From DASVUC01 sp038237225 (lineage in GTDB: Bacteria; Planctomycetota; Phycisphaerae; Tepidisphaerales; Tepidisphaeraceae), in contig JBBRYX010000011.1 of assembly GCA_038237225.1 (NCBI GenBank), positions 110,589-174,588 on the forward strand: a stretch of 64,000 nucleotides of DNA. Direction: 5' to 3'. The notes under the pieces are model-generated. The model was not told the origin of the DNA. It did not search any database and saw nothing but the letters and a program-made list of their open reading frames with translations. The position numbers and the translations under genes are program-made. Positions 35,311 to 44,435 of this stretch are shown in pieces; within the stretch, counting starts at the first letter, position 1, and every line of letters begins with the position of its first letter.

Positions 35311-36786
35311 GGCGCCCGCCGCCATCGTAAGAGTACGCGCCCTCAAGATGTTCCCGCCGCCCGCCTGCACAGTGGCAATCGACGAACCCAGTATGTTCAC
35401 ATCGTGCAGATGCTGCGGCGAGCGAATATCCGTCATTCCCGCATTCAGCTTCAGCGCCACCAGCGCCGAGCTGCCGAGGTCCGTCATGATTTGCAGCGTC
35501 CCCGCATTGACGTTGACCTGTGCGCCAGTCCCATGGTTTTGCGGCCCCGAGAGAACCATCACGCCCGCGCCCAGCTTCTTGATCGTTCGGCCGGTCGAGT
35601 TGTTGATGGATCCGGTCAGACTGAGCGTCGCGCCCGAGAAAACATCGAACTCCGTGGTATCGACAATCTCAAGAGGCGCCGACATCACATGCGTTCCGCT
35701 TAAGGTCCGAACGGAGGCGACGCCCACCGTTGCATCAAGGGTCAATGTGCTCGTCCCGCCGATTGTGTACGTGTTCGCGTTGTCGAACTCCACCAATCCC
35801 GCCGTCGCGCTCGATGTCAGTGAAATCGTCCGCGGCAACGCAATCGCGCTGCCAAATCTCGCGGCGGCTCCGGGCGCATTCGGAACACCTCCCGTCCAAC
35901 TCCCCGTCACGGACCAGGTCCCCGAGCCATTCGTCGTCCATTCGTGCATCAGTGCAGCGAACACACCAAAATTATTCGCAACCACCCGCTCCGAACCGTC
36001 GCTCGGGCTGTTCAACACCCTCGGCGTAGAATCAGCCATCACCATCGTGGTCGAGCCCCCGCCATCCAAACTCACCAGATCCGTCAGCCCATACGCGCTC
36101 TGCATGAAGTTCGCGATCTCCACCAGAGTCATCCCCTCGGAATAACCCGGTTGCCGCCCATCCACCACAAACAGGTACAACGAGTTTCCCTTGTAACCCA
36201 TCGCGGTGTATGGATTGAGCGCCGTCGAAATCGCGGTGATCGCGCCGCCGGTGATCAGCCGTTCACGCCCACCCATCAGGTTGTACGGTGACAGTGACGG
36301 CGACGTCACGTAGTTGCTCACGCTTGTGTTCGTCGGCTGAACCATTGTGGCGAGGTTGCTCGCGGAAAAATTGATTCCGCCCTCGCGAGCAAATCCCCCG
36401 CCCCACGGCGAAACCTGCTGTCCCGCCGCCACCTCGATCCCGTTCACGTCGCGATAGATCTCACCGTTCGGCCCCGTGCCCGCCGAACTGTAAAGATTGC
36501 CATTGATCCCGAGCTGCGCTCCCTGAGATGTCACGAAATCTCGCGTGGTCTGCCTGGTCACTTCCCCGGGATCAGCTCCATTCGAAGGCGTCAGCACCAG
36601 CCCGATCGTCGGATCCGCCAGATCAATCTCCAGGATGTTCATTGCGACCGGGCGCGGCACCACCGCCCCCGCGGGCTCATTGCGCTCGTAACGGACGACA
36701 CCCCGAAACGGATGGGTCACCGTCGTCTTCGCCTGCGCCGTCGCGGCGGCCGCGAGGCACGTCAAGGTCGCAAACCGATGTTTCAT
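35299..36786 (-). CDS. Phosphodiester glycosidase (NAGPA-like, DUF2233), 5' part of a frameshifted gene
   Basis: 495 residues up to a premature TGA. A signal peptide (MKHRFATLTCLAAAATAQAK) is followed by the phosphodiester-glycosidase domain with LGINGNLYSSAGTGPNGEIY, MGYKGNSLYLFVVDGRQPGY and the key LVSLDGGGSTTMVMADSTPR, ending RVVANNFGVFA. The family includes eukaryotic uncovering enzyme (alpha-N-acetylglucosaminidase acting on phosphodiesters) and bacterial exported homologues. Residues about 300-490 are autotransporter-like beta repeats. The frame then breaks at AAGAELI and continues at 34700-35302 in another frame. Its ATG overlaps the stop of the upstream gene by one base, so the three PEP-CTERM genes form an operon. 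The catalytic domain itself is intact. Confidence 0.85.
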   Translation of the reverse strand: MKHRFATLTCLAAAATAQAKTTVTHPFRGVVRYERNEPAGAVVPRPVAMNILEIDLADPTIGLVLTPSNGADPGEVTRQTTRDFVTSQGAQLGINGNLYSSAGTGPNGEIYRDVNGIEVAAGQQVSPWGGGFAREGGINFSASNLATMVQPTNTSVSNYVTSPSLSPYNLMGGRERLITGGAITAISTALNPYTAMGYKGNSLYLFVVDGRQPGYSEGMTLVEIANFMQSAYGLTDLVSLDGGGSTTMVMADSTPRVLNSPSDGSERVVANNFGVFAALMHEWTTNGSGTWSVTGSWTGGVPNAPGAAARFGSAIALPRTISLTSSATAGLVEFDNANTYTIGGTSTLTLDATVGVASVRTLSGTHVMSAPLEIVDTTEFDVFSGATLSLTGSINNSTGRTIKKLGAGVMVLSGPQNHGTGAQVNVNAGTLQIMTDLGSSALVALKLNAGMTDIRSPQHLHDVNILGSSIATVQAGGGNILRARTLTMAAGAELI

Positions 36787-39422
36787 CAGTTCGCCCGCGC
36801 TCTCCGCCGGCGCAATAGAAGTGTTCCAAGCGCCAGACCCACACCCGCCGCAGGTTCAGGAACAGCCGCAACCGCGAGCGGATTCCCTTGCCCCAGCCCT
36901 AACGCAGCATCAATGCCCGTGTAGTCCGTCGCGTCAATGCTCCCATCAAAGTTCGTGTCCCCATAAAACCACGCGATCCCGGGATCGACGGTTGTGCCAA
37001 GGTTGGCATCAATCGCCGTGTAATCCTGTGGCGTCACCTGTCCGTCCATATTCGTGTCGCCAATGTACGTGTATTTCCCAAGCACCGAATTCGCCGGCAC
37101 CAGGTTCCCCGAGCCCGTCGGCCATTCGCTCATGTTCGCCAGCGCGTTATCGAACAACGCCAGAATTGTCGCCCCGCCCGTGTTCTGCCCCGATGTCGAG
37201 ACAATGCCGGTCTTCGACGAATCAAGTACCGCGGAATACCCCGACAACACATACCCTCGAATGCTGCTGAACGGGCTGGCGCCATAGGATGAATAATCCA
37301 CCACCAGATCGTTGTCATTCAGATCCAGCGCGCCGCCGCTGGTGATGCTGAGCGTTCGGGAACGGATAAAACGCGAGCCATTCGCGGCAAGACTCACTCG
37401 CGAATCATTTAGAATGGTCACATCCCGCAGCCGCTGCGTCGCGTTCAAAGTAACGCGTGCCGTCGCGCCGTCGGCGTTCAACGTCGCCTTGTCGGCCGTC
37501 CCATTCCCCAGATCCGTATTCACGATTGTCTGCCCCGCGCGCGTATCCAGCCAACTGATCGCGTTGAAGTTCAACGTCCCCCCCAGAACGAGCGTTCCCG
37601 CACCGGTCTTCACGAGATTGCGACCAGAACTAAAGCTCCCCATGCTGATCCCGCCCGTCATGGCCAGCGTCCCGCCCGAAACAACATCAATCGCGAGATT
37701 ATCCCGCACGGACGGCGAAAGGTTCATCGTCTGCGTGCCCGTCGATTGAACGTTTATCGATGCCGATCCACTCAACACGTCAAACGTCAGCGCTCCATAA
37801 GTGATCGCGTTGCTGAACAGCTCATAACCCAGCGGCTGATTGAAATTCATCGTGCCGACCGTGACGGGCCCGTTGAACGTAATCGTCCGCTTTGCCGTCG
37901 TCGCGCCGAGGAAATTCGCCGTCGCACCCATTGCGTTCGGCATCGAACTCGTCCAGTTTCCCGCCGAATTCCACATACCGTCGGCGTCATAAACCCACTG
38001 ATTCGTCGGCGTGCTCGCGGATGCCGAATAAAAAACGCTGTCCAAATTGAACACCGCATCCGACTTCCCGCTGAACCGCAATGAATCCAACGTCCAGTTC
38101 CCATTGATCGCGTTCGTCCCGAGCCCGCTCGCCCATTCCGCGTTGTCCGCGATGAACCATTCATACTTGTGCCACGCGCCATCGCCGATGATGTTCCGCG
38201 TCACCGCGCGCTCCGTTCCATCGGCCGAATCATCCAGCGTCGGAGCGGCACTCAAATTCTGCGTCGTCGTCTTCACCCAAAAACCAATCGATCCGCGCCC
38301 CGCCTCAATCAAAAGATTAGCCGCCTTCGTTCCAATCAGGTTGTCATTGATCGTCGGATTCGCTTCCGTCCCCATCATCATCCCCGCAACATGATCATAA
38401 ACGAAGCTCCCAGGATCGGTGCTGAAAATGTTCGGTACAAAATCGATCGTCAGCTTCTGCGATGCCGCGCCCGATTGCGCCGTGGTCGTGTCGCGCACAT
38501 GACTGCTTCCGCCGTAATTAATCTGCTGATTCGCTCGAAGGTTCATCGCGTTCCGCAGATACCCCTCGGTGTAATCAAACGAGCAAATCTGCTTCGTAAA
38601 CGCCGGCGCCTCTCCCGTCGCCGGCACCTTCGCCAGCGCCAGCTGCGTATCCGCCCCGTAGTAGTACTTCACGATGTCGAGGTAATCCCAGGCCGCGAAC
38701 GTCCCTCCAGCTCCCGTCGACCGTCCCGCGCCCAGAAAGTTCGCGCCGTTCTGCGACATTGCCCCGCGATTCACCGGGTTGGTCAGCGACCCAAGCGGTG
38801 TCCCCGTCACCGCGGCGCCCGTCTTCCCGCGCTGATATGTCACCCAATGCTCGGTCCCCGTCGGATCCGAATCCCCCGTCTCCCACTGCCCCAGCGGCGC
38901 CGTCCCGCCCGGCCAATACGTTGTCGTATCGATCGCCGTATCCGGCTTCCCCGCAGCGACAAAAAAAGTGCACACCGTCTCGCCCGTAGACGTGATCAGA
39001 AGCTCGCGCTCCGTTTCATCCGCCGCCAGCAAATACTTCTGCTGCGTCGTTGTCGCCGTCGCCCGAGTGAAAGGCGCGCTTCCCGCCTTGGAATAAACCT
39101 GATCCGCCGTGCTGTCCTTGACGCTCGTCGCCTTCCCGGCGTTCGGCGTGTTCGTCAGCTTATAATACATGTACCCGCGAGCCGCGATCGCCTGCACCTT
39201 CAGCGCCTGATAAGATGCCGCCCCGTTCTCCCGCCAGATTACATTGGGAATGTAATTGTCCTCAACGCTGACCGTCTGATTCGTCGCGTAATACGACCCG
39301 GTCTGCGGCACCACCGTAACCTGCGGAATCGCCGCCGGGTAATATTGCCCCAGCGCCGAAGACGACAGCCCCACCGCAACGGCGCCCGCCAACATCTGCC
39401 GAGACCGATACCCGAATCGCAT
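36786..39422 (-). CDS. SpoIID-like exported protein with dockerin-like pair and PEP-CTERM tail
   Basis: 878 residues. After a signal peptide (MRFGYRSRQMLAGAVAVGLS, cut near ALGQ), residues about 50-275 look SpoIID-like: VSVEDNYIPNVIWRENGAAS, YQALKVQAIAARGYMYYKLT, TGETVCTFFVAAG, GAMSQNGANFLGAGRSTGAG and YLDIVKYYYGAD. Residues about 280-470 form a carbohydrate-binding or lectin-like beta region. Autotransporter-like repeats, the dockerin-like pair (IGDTNMDGQVTPQDYTAIDA, FYGDTNFDGSIDATDYTGID) and VPEPAAGVGLALGTLLLRRR end the protein. It heads a three-gene operon. A peptidoglycan- or glycan-modifying enzyme attached via the exosortase route is inferred. Confidence 0.82.
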   Translation of the reverse strand: MRFGYRSRQMLAGAVAVGLSSSALGQYYPAAIPQVTVVPQTGSYYATNQTVSVEDNYIPNVIWRENGAASYQALKVQAIAARGYMYYKLTNTPNAGKATSVKDSTADQVYSKAGSAPFTRATATTTQQKYLLAADETERELLITSTGETVCTFFVAAGKPDTAIDTTTYWPGGTAPLGQWETGDSDPTGTEHWVTYQRGKTGAAVTGTPLGSLTNPVNRGAMSQNGANFLGAGRSTGAGGTFAAWDYLDIVKYYYGADTQLALAKVPATGEAPAFTKQICSFDYTEGYLRNAMNLRANQQINYGGSSHVRDTTTAQSGAASQKLTIDFVPNIFSTDPGSFVYDHVAGMMMGTEANPTINDNLIGTKAANLLIEAGRGSIGFWVKTTTQNLSAAPTLDDSADGTERAVTRNIIGDGAWHKYEWFIADNAEWASGLGTNAINGNWTLDSLRFSGKSDAVFNLDSVFYSASASTPTNQWVYDADGMWNSAGNWTSSMPNAMGATANFLGATTAKRTITFNGPVTVGTMNFNQPLGYELFSNAITYGALTFDVLSGSASINVQSTGTQTMNLSPSVRDNLAIDVVSGGTLAMTGGISMGSFSSGRNLVKTGAGTLVLGGTLNFNAISWLDTRAGQTIVNTDLGNGTADKATLNADGATARVTLNATQRLRDVTILNDSRVSLAANGSRFIRSRTLSITSGGALDLNDNDLVVDYSSYGASPFSSIRGYVLSGYSAVLDSSKTGIVSTSGQNTGGATILALFDNALANMSEWPTGSGNLVPANSVLGKYTYIGDTNMDGQVTPQDYTAIDANLGTTVDPGIAWFYGDTNFDGSIDATDYTGIDAALGLGQGNPLAVAAVPEPAAGVGLALGTLLLRRRRARAN
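36795..37330 (-). repeat. C-terminal dockerin-like/PEP-CTERM cassette, copy 3
   Basis: Third of three closely similar cassettes, at the 3' end of the SpoIID-like gene. Confidence 0.85.
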
Positions 39423-39519
39423 TTCTAATCACCTGGGTTAGGAACCCTCCCAGTCTACCTCATAAACCGCTGACAATCACGCCTTTTTTCCACCTGTTTG
39501 CCCCCGCCTTGTTTAATAA

Positions 39520-39548
39520 GGAACCCGCGCCCAAAGGGCGCGGGTTCC
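39520..39548. terminator. Strong hairpin downstream of the flavoprotein gene
   Basis: GGAACCCGCGCCC (39520-39532), loop AAA, and GGGCGCGGGTTCC (39536-39548) form a 13-pair stem. It lies about 120 bases past the stop at 39667 and before the PEP-CTERM operon. It lacks a clean T run, so it may be a palindromic repeat acting as a terminator or RNA-stabilising element. Confidence 0.5.
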
Positions 39549-39666
39549 ACGGATTCGCCTCAAAACCACCACAAAACGATCGGCTATCGCCGATCCGGAT
39601 TGGTCTTCCGCGATCCTCGCGGCCGACCTTGATCCTGTCCTGGATATCTTGGCTTTGGACTTGTCA

Positions 39667-41289
39667 TCAAACACCTTCTTTCGTTTTTCGTGGCGACGTC
39701 ACGCCGAGTTCCTCTTCCGATGTATGCGATTCCTCTTTATCCCCCGTATCGCGCGCCAGCGTGCCCGCGATCTCCGATACCGTCTTGCGCACCGTCCCCG
39801 GATACGCCGCCGCAGTTGCATCCGGCGACGTCTTCGACGCCACCGCCACCGCGCGCTTCGGATCACCCGAACCCGCCAGAAGCGACCGCTCATGCGTCGC
39901 CGCGTTTCGACCGTCCAGCGTACTCTCGTACTTCAGCCCGATCGTGGACTCTGTCTCATCCAGGATCAGACGGTTAATCAGCTCCACGCCCTGCATCAGC
40001 GTGTGATCGGTATTCGAGACCTCATACTTCCACATCCCAAACCGACCGCGCGAATAAACCTCCTGCTGCTCGAGATACGGAATCACCTGCGAAAGAATCG
40101 AATCCCGTTCCACGCTTGGCGTCGGATAAGCGTAGTCGGCGCGATACACCCACGTATCCACAATGTCCTTCTGATCCGATTCCTTAATCATCCCGGAGTT
40201 GATTAAGCCCCTGATCGTGTCATCCACGATCGATTTCCCATCCACCGGCTTGAACTCCGAATAACTCGTCTCGCACAACAGCGAATAATGCGTCTTGGCA
40301 TCCGGCGTCATGTACGGCGAGTAATTGCTCAGATACGTCACCCGATAGAACGGGCAGTTACTCTCCGGATAATACATCCACGACTTCGTGCTCGGGCACG
40401 GCTGCTTGATCCCAATGCCCACCATATAGCCGCCCGAATGCCGCAAACCCGCGGCGGCCTTCTTGATCTCGCGCGGCATCTCCCCGTTGATCACATCGTT
40501 GCACAGCTTGTCCAGCGGCATCGCCGAGATCAACCGGTCATACTTCACGATCTCGCCATCGCTGAATCGCAACTCCTTCTTCTGAAGATTCACGAAATCC
40601 AGCTTCTTGTTCAGCGTGTAATGCCCATCCAGCGGCTTCCCGAACCGGCGATAAAACTCGCCCGTCCCGCCAAACAGCGGGAACTTGAACTGATTGTTCG
40701 GCCCCCATCCAAAGTCATCCGACTGCATCACCACGTTCTTCATGGCGCGGTTGATATCCAGCACCGCTACCCGCTCCCCAATCCACTCCTTGTTCATCAT
40801 CTCCGCGGGATGCGCCCACACCTTGAAGTTGTAAGGCTTCATGAAGTACTTGCAGATCCCATCCCCGAACACCGCCTCCATGAACTCCTTGAAGTTCTTC
40901 GCGGATTTGTGATCGCGCTGCGTCTGCGCCTCGACCAGACCCGCAAGGCATTCGTACGTTACTTCCTTCGGCAAATACCGGATGTTGTTCTGGAACGGAT
41001 ACGGCACCCAGGTGTTGAACATTCGCACCCAGCACTCGCGGTTGTTTAACTGAAAGTCTTTCCCCATCAGATCATCGAAGCACTTGTCGTAATACTTGTA
41101 GTGCGAGAACATCACGTGACCGCCGATGTCCCATGTGAACCCGCCCGAATCCGTGAACGAGCTGGCGAGCCCGCCGATGTACGGACTCCGCTCGTACATG
41201 TGAAAGTTCTTGTACCCCAGCTCCTTAAGCCGATATGCCGCGCCGAGTCCGGTCGGTCCAGCTCCGATGATGACGATCTTGGGTTCCAT
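39667..41289 (-). CDS. UDP-galactopyranose-mutase-like FAD oxidoreductase
   Basis: 540 residues. The N-terminal dinucleotide fold is clear (IVIIGAGPTGLGAAYRLKEL, then YERSPYIGGLASSF), and GGFTWDIGGHVMFSHYKYYD followed by WVPYPFQNNIRYLP and FKVWAHPAEMMNKEWIGERV resemble UDP-galactopyranose mutases of the larger, eukaryote-like type. The C-terminal ~70 residues are a disordered Ala/Thr/Ser-rich tail not typical of the family. Such enzymes make UDP-galactofuranose for cell-surface glycans, or are related amine-oxidoreductase-like proteins of unknown substrate. The neighbour upstream on the same strand... is the GH1-glycosyltransferase fusion (its stop lies 104 bases from this start), supporting a role in surface polysaccharide synthesis. 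The annotation to exact reaction is uncertain. Confidence 0.8.
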   Translation of the reverse strand: MEPKIVIIGAGPTGLGAAYRLKELGYKNFHMYERSPYIGGLASSFTDSGGFTWDIGGHVMFSHYKYYDKCFDDLMGKDFQLNNRECWVRMFNTWVPYPFQNNIRYLPKEVTYECLAGLVEAQTQRDHKSAKNFKEFMEAVFGDGICKYFMKPYNFKVWAHPAEMMNKEWIGERVAVLDINRAMKNVVMQSDDFGWGPNNQFKFPLFGGTGEFYRRFGKPLDGHYTLNKKLDFVNLQKKELRFSDGEIVKYDRLISAMPLDKLCNDVINGEMPREIKKAAAGLRHSGGYMVGIGIKQPCPSTKSWMYYPESNCPFYRVTYLSNYSPYMTPDAKTHYSLLCETSYSEFKPVDGKSIVDDTIRGLINSGMIKESDQKDIVDTWVYRADYAYPTPSVERDSILSQVIPYLEQQEVYSRGRFGMWKYEVSNTDHTLMQGVELINRLILDETESTIGLKYESTLDGRNAATHERSLLAGSGDPKRAVAVASKTSPDATAAAYPGTVRKTVSEIAGTLARDTGDKEESHTSEEELGVTSPRKTKEGV

Positions 41290-41299
41290 TTTTACTCCT

Positions 41300-41356
41300 C
41301 TGTAAGGGCAGCGAAAGCCGCCGGAACGACGGGCGGGTTAAAAACCGCCCCTACAG
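41300..41356. repeat. Imperfect palindromic element between two glycan genes
   Basis: Starts CTGTAAGGGC and ends GCCCCTACAG, inverted with one gap. An inner stem is formed by GGCGGGTT and AACCGCC around an A-rich loop (41331-41350). It occupies the spacer between the GH1-GT gene and the mutase-like gene. Confidence 0.7.
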
Positions 41357-41370
41357 TTGCCTCACGATCC

Positions 41371-41402
41371 CAATCCGTTAAGACCCCAATCCGTTAAGAC
41401 CC
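41371..41402. repeat. Tandem 16-bp duplication covering a stop codon
   Basis: CAATCCGTTAAGACCC occurs twice without interruption (41371-41386 and 41387-41402). The stop codon of the GH1-GT gene lies in the second copy, so each copy carries a stop on the minus strand. Confidence 0.95.
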
Positions 41403-44129
41403 TTGTGTGGCCATGTACTGATACTCAAGCTGGGCCTCAGTCATCGGCTGAACATTTCGAGCCGATCGGCGCTCCTTTCGATTAATCGCTTGTCTGATCA
41501 AATCGTGCATCTTGTTCACGGAACCCTCCCACGAGCATTCCTGCGCAAGGGCCAAGCCCTTCTCGATTCGCTCCTCGGTGTCGCCCTTTTTCTCGAGGGC
41601 ATTCCCAATCGCTTGCACGAAGTGTTCGGCTCCGCTCTTTGAAATGTGCACAATGTGCGGCCACTGCTTCACAACATCCTTCACCGCCGTCCCAATCACC
41701 GGCTTCCCCGTCGCCATGTATTCCAGCCCCTTCGTCGGGTTGATAAACTCTGTCGACTTGTTCAGCGCGAAGCACATCATGCAAATGTCAAAAGCACGGC
41801 AGTAACTCGGAAGCTGCTGGTAATCCCGCCCGCCCAGGAAATAAAGATTCGGCGAATGCGGTAACAAATTCGGATCCACCTTCACCACCGGCCCGACCAG
41901 CGCAAACGACCAGTCCGGCCGCATCCGCGCCATCTCGCCAACCATCGCGTAATCCACGCGCTCATCCACCACGCCGAACCAACCAATGATCGGCCGCTGC
42001 ATGAAATCAATATCCGGTGGCACCGGTGTGTTCGGATCCTGCGCCTTGTTGAAGTGATCGAACTCGACCCCGCAACCAAACACATGAACATTGTCGTGCT
42101 GCTGCTTTTTCTTGTCCCCCAGATTGTAGCCGCCGGTGAAGACGATATCCGCGTGCTCGATCAGCCGCGCTTCATTCGCAACGAGCGCCTTGGGCGCACC
42201 GGTGAACTGCGAAAGCTCATCCATGCAGTCGTACACCACGCCGCGATTCTCAAAATGCCCCAATGACCACGAGCTATCCATCGGCGAGTAATACCAAAGC
42301 AGCGGCCGATCAAACGCGCCGTTCGTGTTCTGCCGCTCGATCGCCTGCCTCGTCCACTCCCGCAAATGCCGCGGCAGCGTCGGACTCTTCGCCATGCTTG
42401 GCGCCACATGCGGCGTCACCACCGTCACGTTCGGCATCACCCGGTGATAATCAATCCGCGGTTCCGCACCTTCCCCAAGATCAAAAAATGGTTCCTCCAC
42501 AAACAGAATCTGATGCTTCTTTGCAAACCGCGAGAGGAACTGCTGCGGGCGCTGCCAGACAAATCCCCACCGCAGGTGACTGAACACCACCATGCCATAC
42601 TTGTCCGTTGCCTTAATCTCCGCCGCCGCCTTCGTCACCTCTTTCACCAGCGAGGGTTCAGCGGCGAGACCCGGAGCGGAATCCGCAAGACGCGTATTGT
42701 TTTTCGTCGCGTGCCCATTCCCATGACCGTTCCCATTCGCTTGCGCCTTCACCGAAGTCGCCGGTTTCGCGACCGTCAGATCGCTCTCGCACGGTTGCCC
42801 CGCATATTCTAAAGGTGGCAACTCCTCATCCATCCCCGCCACCGGAATCGCGACCTTCTCGAGCTTCCCAACCATCTCCTCACCCGCGTCAACCGCTTTC
42901 CTGAACTGCTTCACCAGCGGTGTCGCCTGCCGAGCCAGCGTCCCATCCGCCTGCTTCTTCAAGTTGAACAACCCCACTTCATGAATCTTCCCGACCCGGT
43001 GCGTCAACGCCCCGTCCCAATCCACCTGGTCGATCATCGGCCACCAGATCAGCCCCAGCATCGGCACACCTTCCTGCCGAAGCCTGCGAATGTCGTCAAT
43101 ATTGGTATCGAGCCAGATCTCCCGATTGATCGCCTGGCCCTCGACGCTCGTCTCCGTGAGCATCATGGGCAGCCCGTATCGGTTGTAATAATCGTTCGCC
43201 ACCCCATACAACCCAGCGGGATTGTCCGAACGAACCTGCCGGAAGCGCCCGCCCCCGATCGACTCCAGTTGCCAATCCGAATGCGGATAATAATCCAGTC
43301 CCAAAACATCCGGTCTCTGCGGATGCGTCCGGAACCACTCGATGTCCACATCGCTCATCCCATATGCATTCAGCCACGGATACAGAACGTGATGATGATC
43401 CACGCGCCCCGTCAGCAGATCGAGCGCAACAAAACGGCGCATGTTCCGTCGCCGCACCTCCGCCCCAAGCTCCTCATTGTGCGTCTTAAAATTCTCGCTC
43501 GCATCACAAAGCAGAACCGTCGCCTCAGGCTGCGCCCGACGGATCGCTCGAATCCCCCGCGAAACCGCCTGCACGATCCGCGACAGCACCGGCATATACC
43601 CGCGCCACTTCCGCGAGTGTGGCGGCCAAAATCCAAAGTCTCCCGAAAAAAGCGCCGTCACCAACGGCTCATTAAACGGGCACCAGTTCTTCACGGTCGA
43701 GCGATACCGCGAGACCATCGCCTCCGCGAACCGCTCCAGGCTCTCCGGAAACTCCGGATCCCCAACCGCCTGCTTCAGCCACAGCGGCGTCCCGAAATGC
43801 ATTACATCCATCAGCGGCGTCAGACCAATCTCCGCCATGTACGCCACGCGCTCGTCGGCAATCGACCAGTCGAACTTCCCCGGCGAAACCTCCAGCTTGT
43901 GCCAAGGCAGCGCATACCGCAGATGCGTAATCCCCAATTCCCCCCGCGCCCGCTTCAGATCCTCGCGCCAGAACCGATCGTGTTGCGTCCACTCGTATTG
44001 ATCCACCTTCAGGTGCGGAATAAACGAGCACTCAATGCCCGCGCCCCACACAAACTCATCGAAGGGCAAGTTGTCAATCGTCAACTGCTGAGCAGTGCCG
44101 GCCGAGGATGGATTCTGATTCGTGTGCAT
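41394..44129 (-). CDS. GH1-type glycosidase fused to a glycosyltransferase
   Basis: 911 residues from the ATG at 44129, preceded by GGAGAAGG. Residues about 20-410 are a family-1-like glycoside hydrolase TIM barrel: NWCPFNEPLVTA carries the acid/base E154 and MMLTETSVEGQ the nucleophile E326. A linker at about 425-505 includes a Gly-Asn-His run (NGNGHGNGH). Residues about 511-885 form a glycosyltransferase-B-like domain beginning YGMVVFSHLRWGFVWQRPQQ, with VVYDCMDELSQFTG, IGWFGVVDERVDYAM and TEFINPTKGLEYMATGKPVI as the nucleotide-sugar-binding end. No signal peptide is seen, so it is probably cytoplasmic. Its companion at 39667 suggests surface-glycan synthesis, with the hydrolase half perhaps acting in transglycosylation or editing (inference). 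Confidence 0.85.
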   Translation of the reverse strand: MHTNQNPSSAGTAQQLTIDNLPFDEFVWGAGIECSFIPHLKVDQYEWTQHDRFWREDLKRARGELGITHLRYALPWHKLEVSPGKFDWSIADERVAYMAEIGLTPLMDVMHFGTPLWLKQAVGDPEFPESLERFAEAMVSRYRSTVKNWCPFNEPLVTALFSGDFGFWPPHSRKWRGYMPVLSRIVQAVSRGIRAIRRAQPEATVLLCDASENFKTHNEELGAEVRRRNMRRFVALDLLTGRVDHHHVLYPWLNAYGMSDVDIEWFRTHPQRPDVLGLDYYPHSDWQLESIGGGRFRQVRSDNPAGLYGVANDYYNRYGLPMMLTETSVEGQAINREIWLDTNIDDIRRLRQEGVPMLGLIWWPMIDQVDWDGALTHRVGKIHEVGLFNLKKQADGTLARQATPLVKQFRKAVDAGEEMVGKLEKVAIPVAGMDEELPPLEYAGQPCESDLTVAKPATSVKAQANGNGHGNGHATKNNTRLADSAPGLAAEPSLVKEVTKAAAEIKATDKYGMVVFSHLRWGFVWQRPQQFLSRFAKKHQILFVEEPFFDLGEGAEPRIDYHRVMPNVTVVTPHVAPSMAKSPTLPRHLREWTRQAIERQNTNGAFDRPLLWYYSPMDSSWSLGHFENRGVVYDCMDELSQFTGAPKALVANEARLIEHADIVFTGGYNLGDKKKQQHDNVHVFGCGVEFDHFNKAQDPNTPVPPDIDFMQRPIIGWFGVVDERVDYAMVGEMARMRPDWSFALVGPVVKVDPNLLPHSPNLYFLGGRDYQQLPSYCRAFDICMMCFALNKSTEFINPTKGLEYMATGKPVIGTAVKDVVKQWPHIVHISKSGAEHFVQAIGNALEKKGDTEERIEKGLALAQECSWEGSVNKMHDLIRQAINRKERRSARNVQPMTEAQLEYQYMATQGS

Positions 44130-44258
44130 CAGCGCGGACCTTCTCCTTCGAAACAAAGCACCTGCCGTGAATCACGTCTCCGGACTATTCAGTTTTGGTC
44201 GGTCAGGTGCGGTGCCCTGATAATGGAACCGATTGCCGTTCCCGATACGCCGAGGTAT

Positions 44259-44435
44259 CTAGCGGCAATAGAACTGCTTAAGCCGACTGTCTGCATACCG
44301 ATGCCAGTCGGGCTGGATTGGTGTCGTTTTCAGACCCCGCTCTTCACGCGCCTGCGCTACAAGCGGGTCGCCAATAGGCACAACCGGCGCGTCTTTCTTG
44401 CCGCCTGCCGACTTCGTCAAGTTCTCTTTCTTCAT
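44259..44435 (-). CDS. Small basic protein of unknown function
   Basis: 58 residues, MKKENLTKSAGGKKDAPVVP followed by IGDPLVAQAREERGLKTTPI, ending DSRLKQFYCR. TGAGG lies nine bases before the ATG. The frame is open upstream to 44705, but only the short form has a ribosome binding site. It is rich in Lys and Arg and probably disordered. No family recognised; a small real gene is plausible but not certain. Confidence 0.45.
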   Translation of the reverse strand: MKKENLTKSAGGKKDAPVVPIGDPLVAQAREERGLKTTPIQPDWHRYADSRLKQFYCR

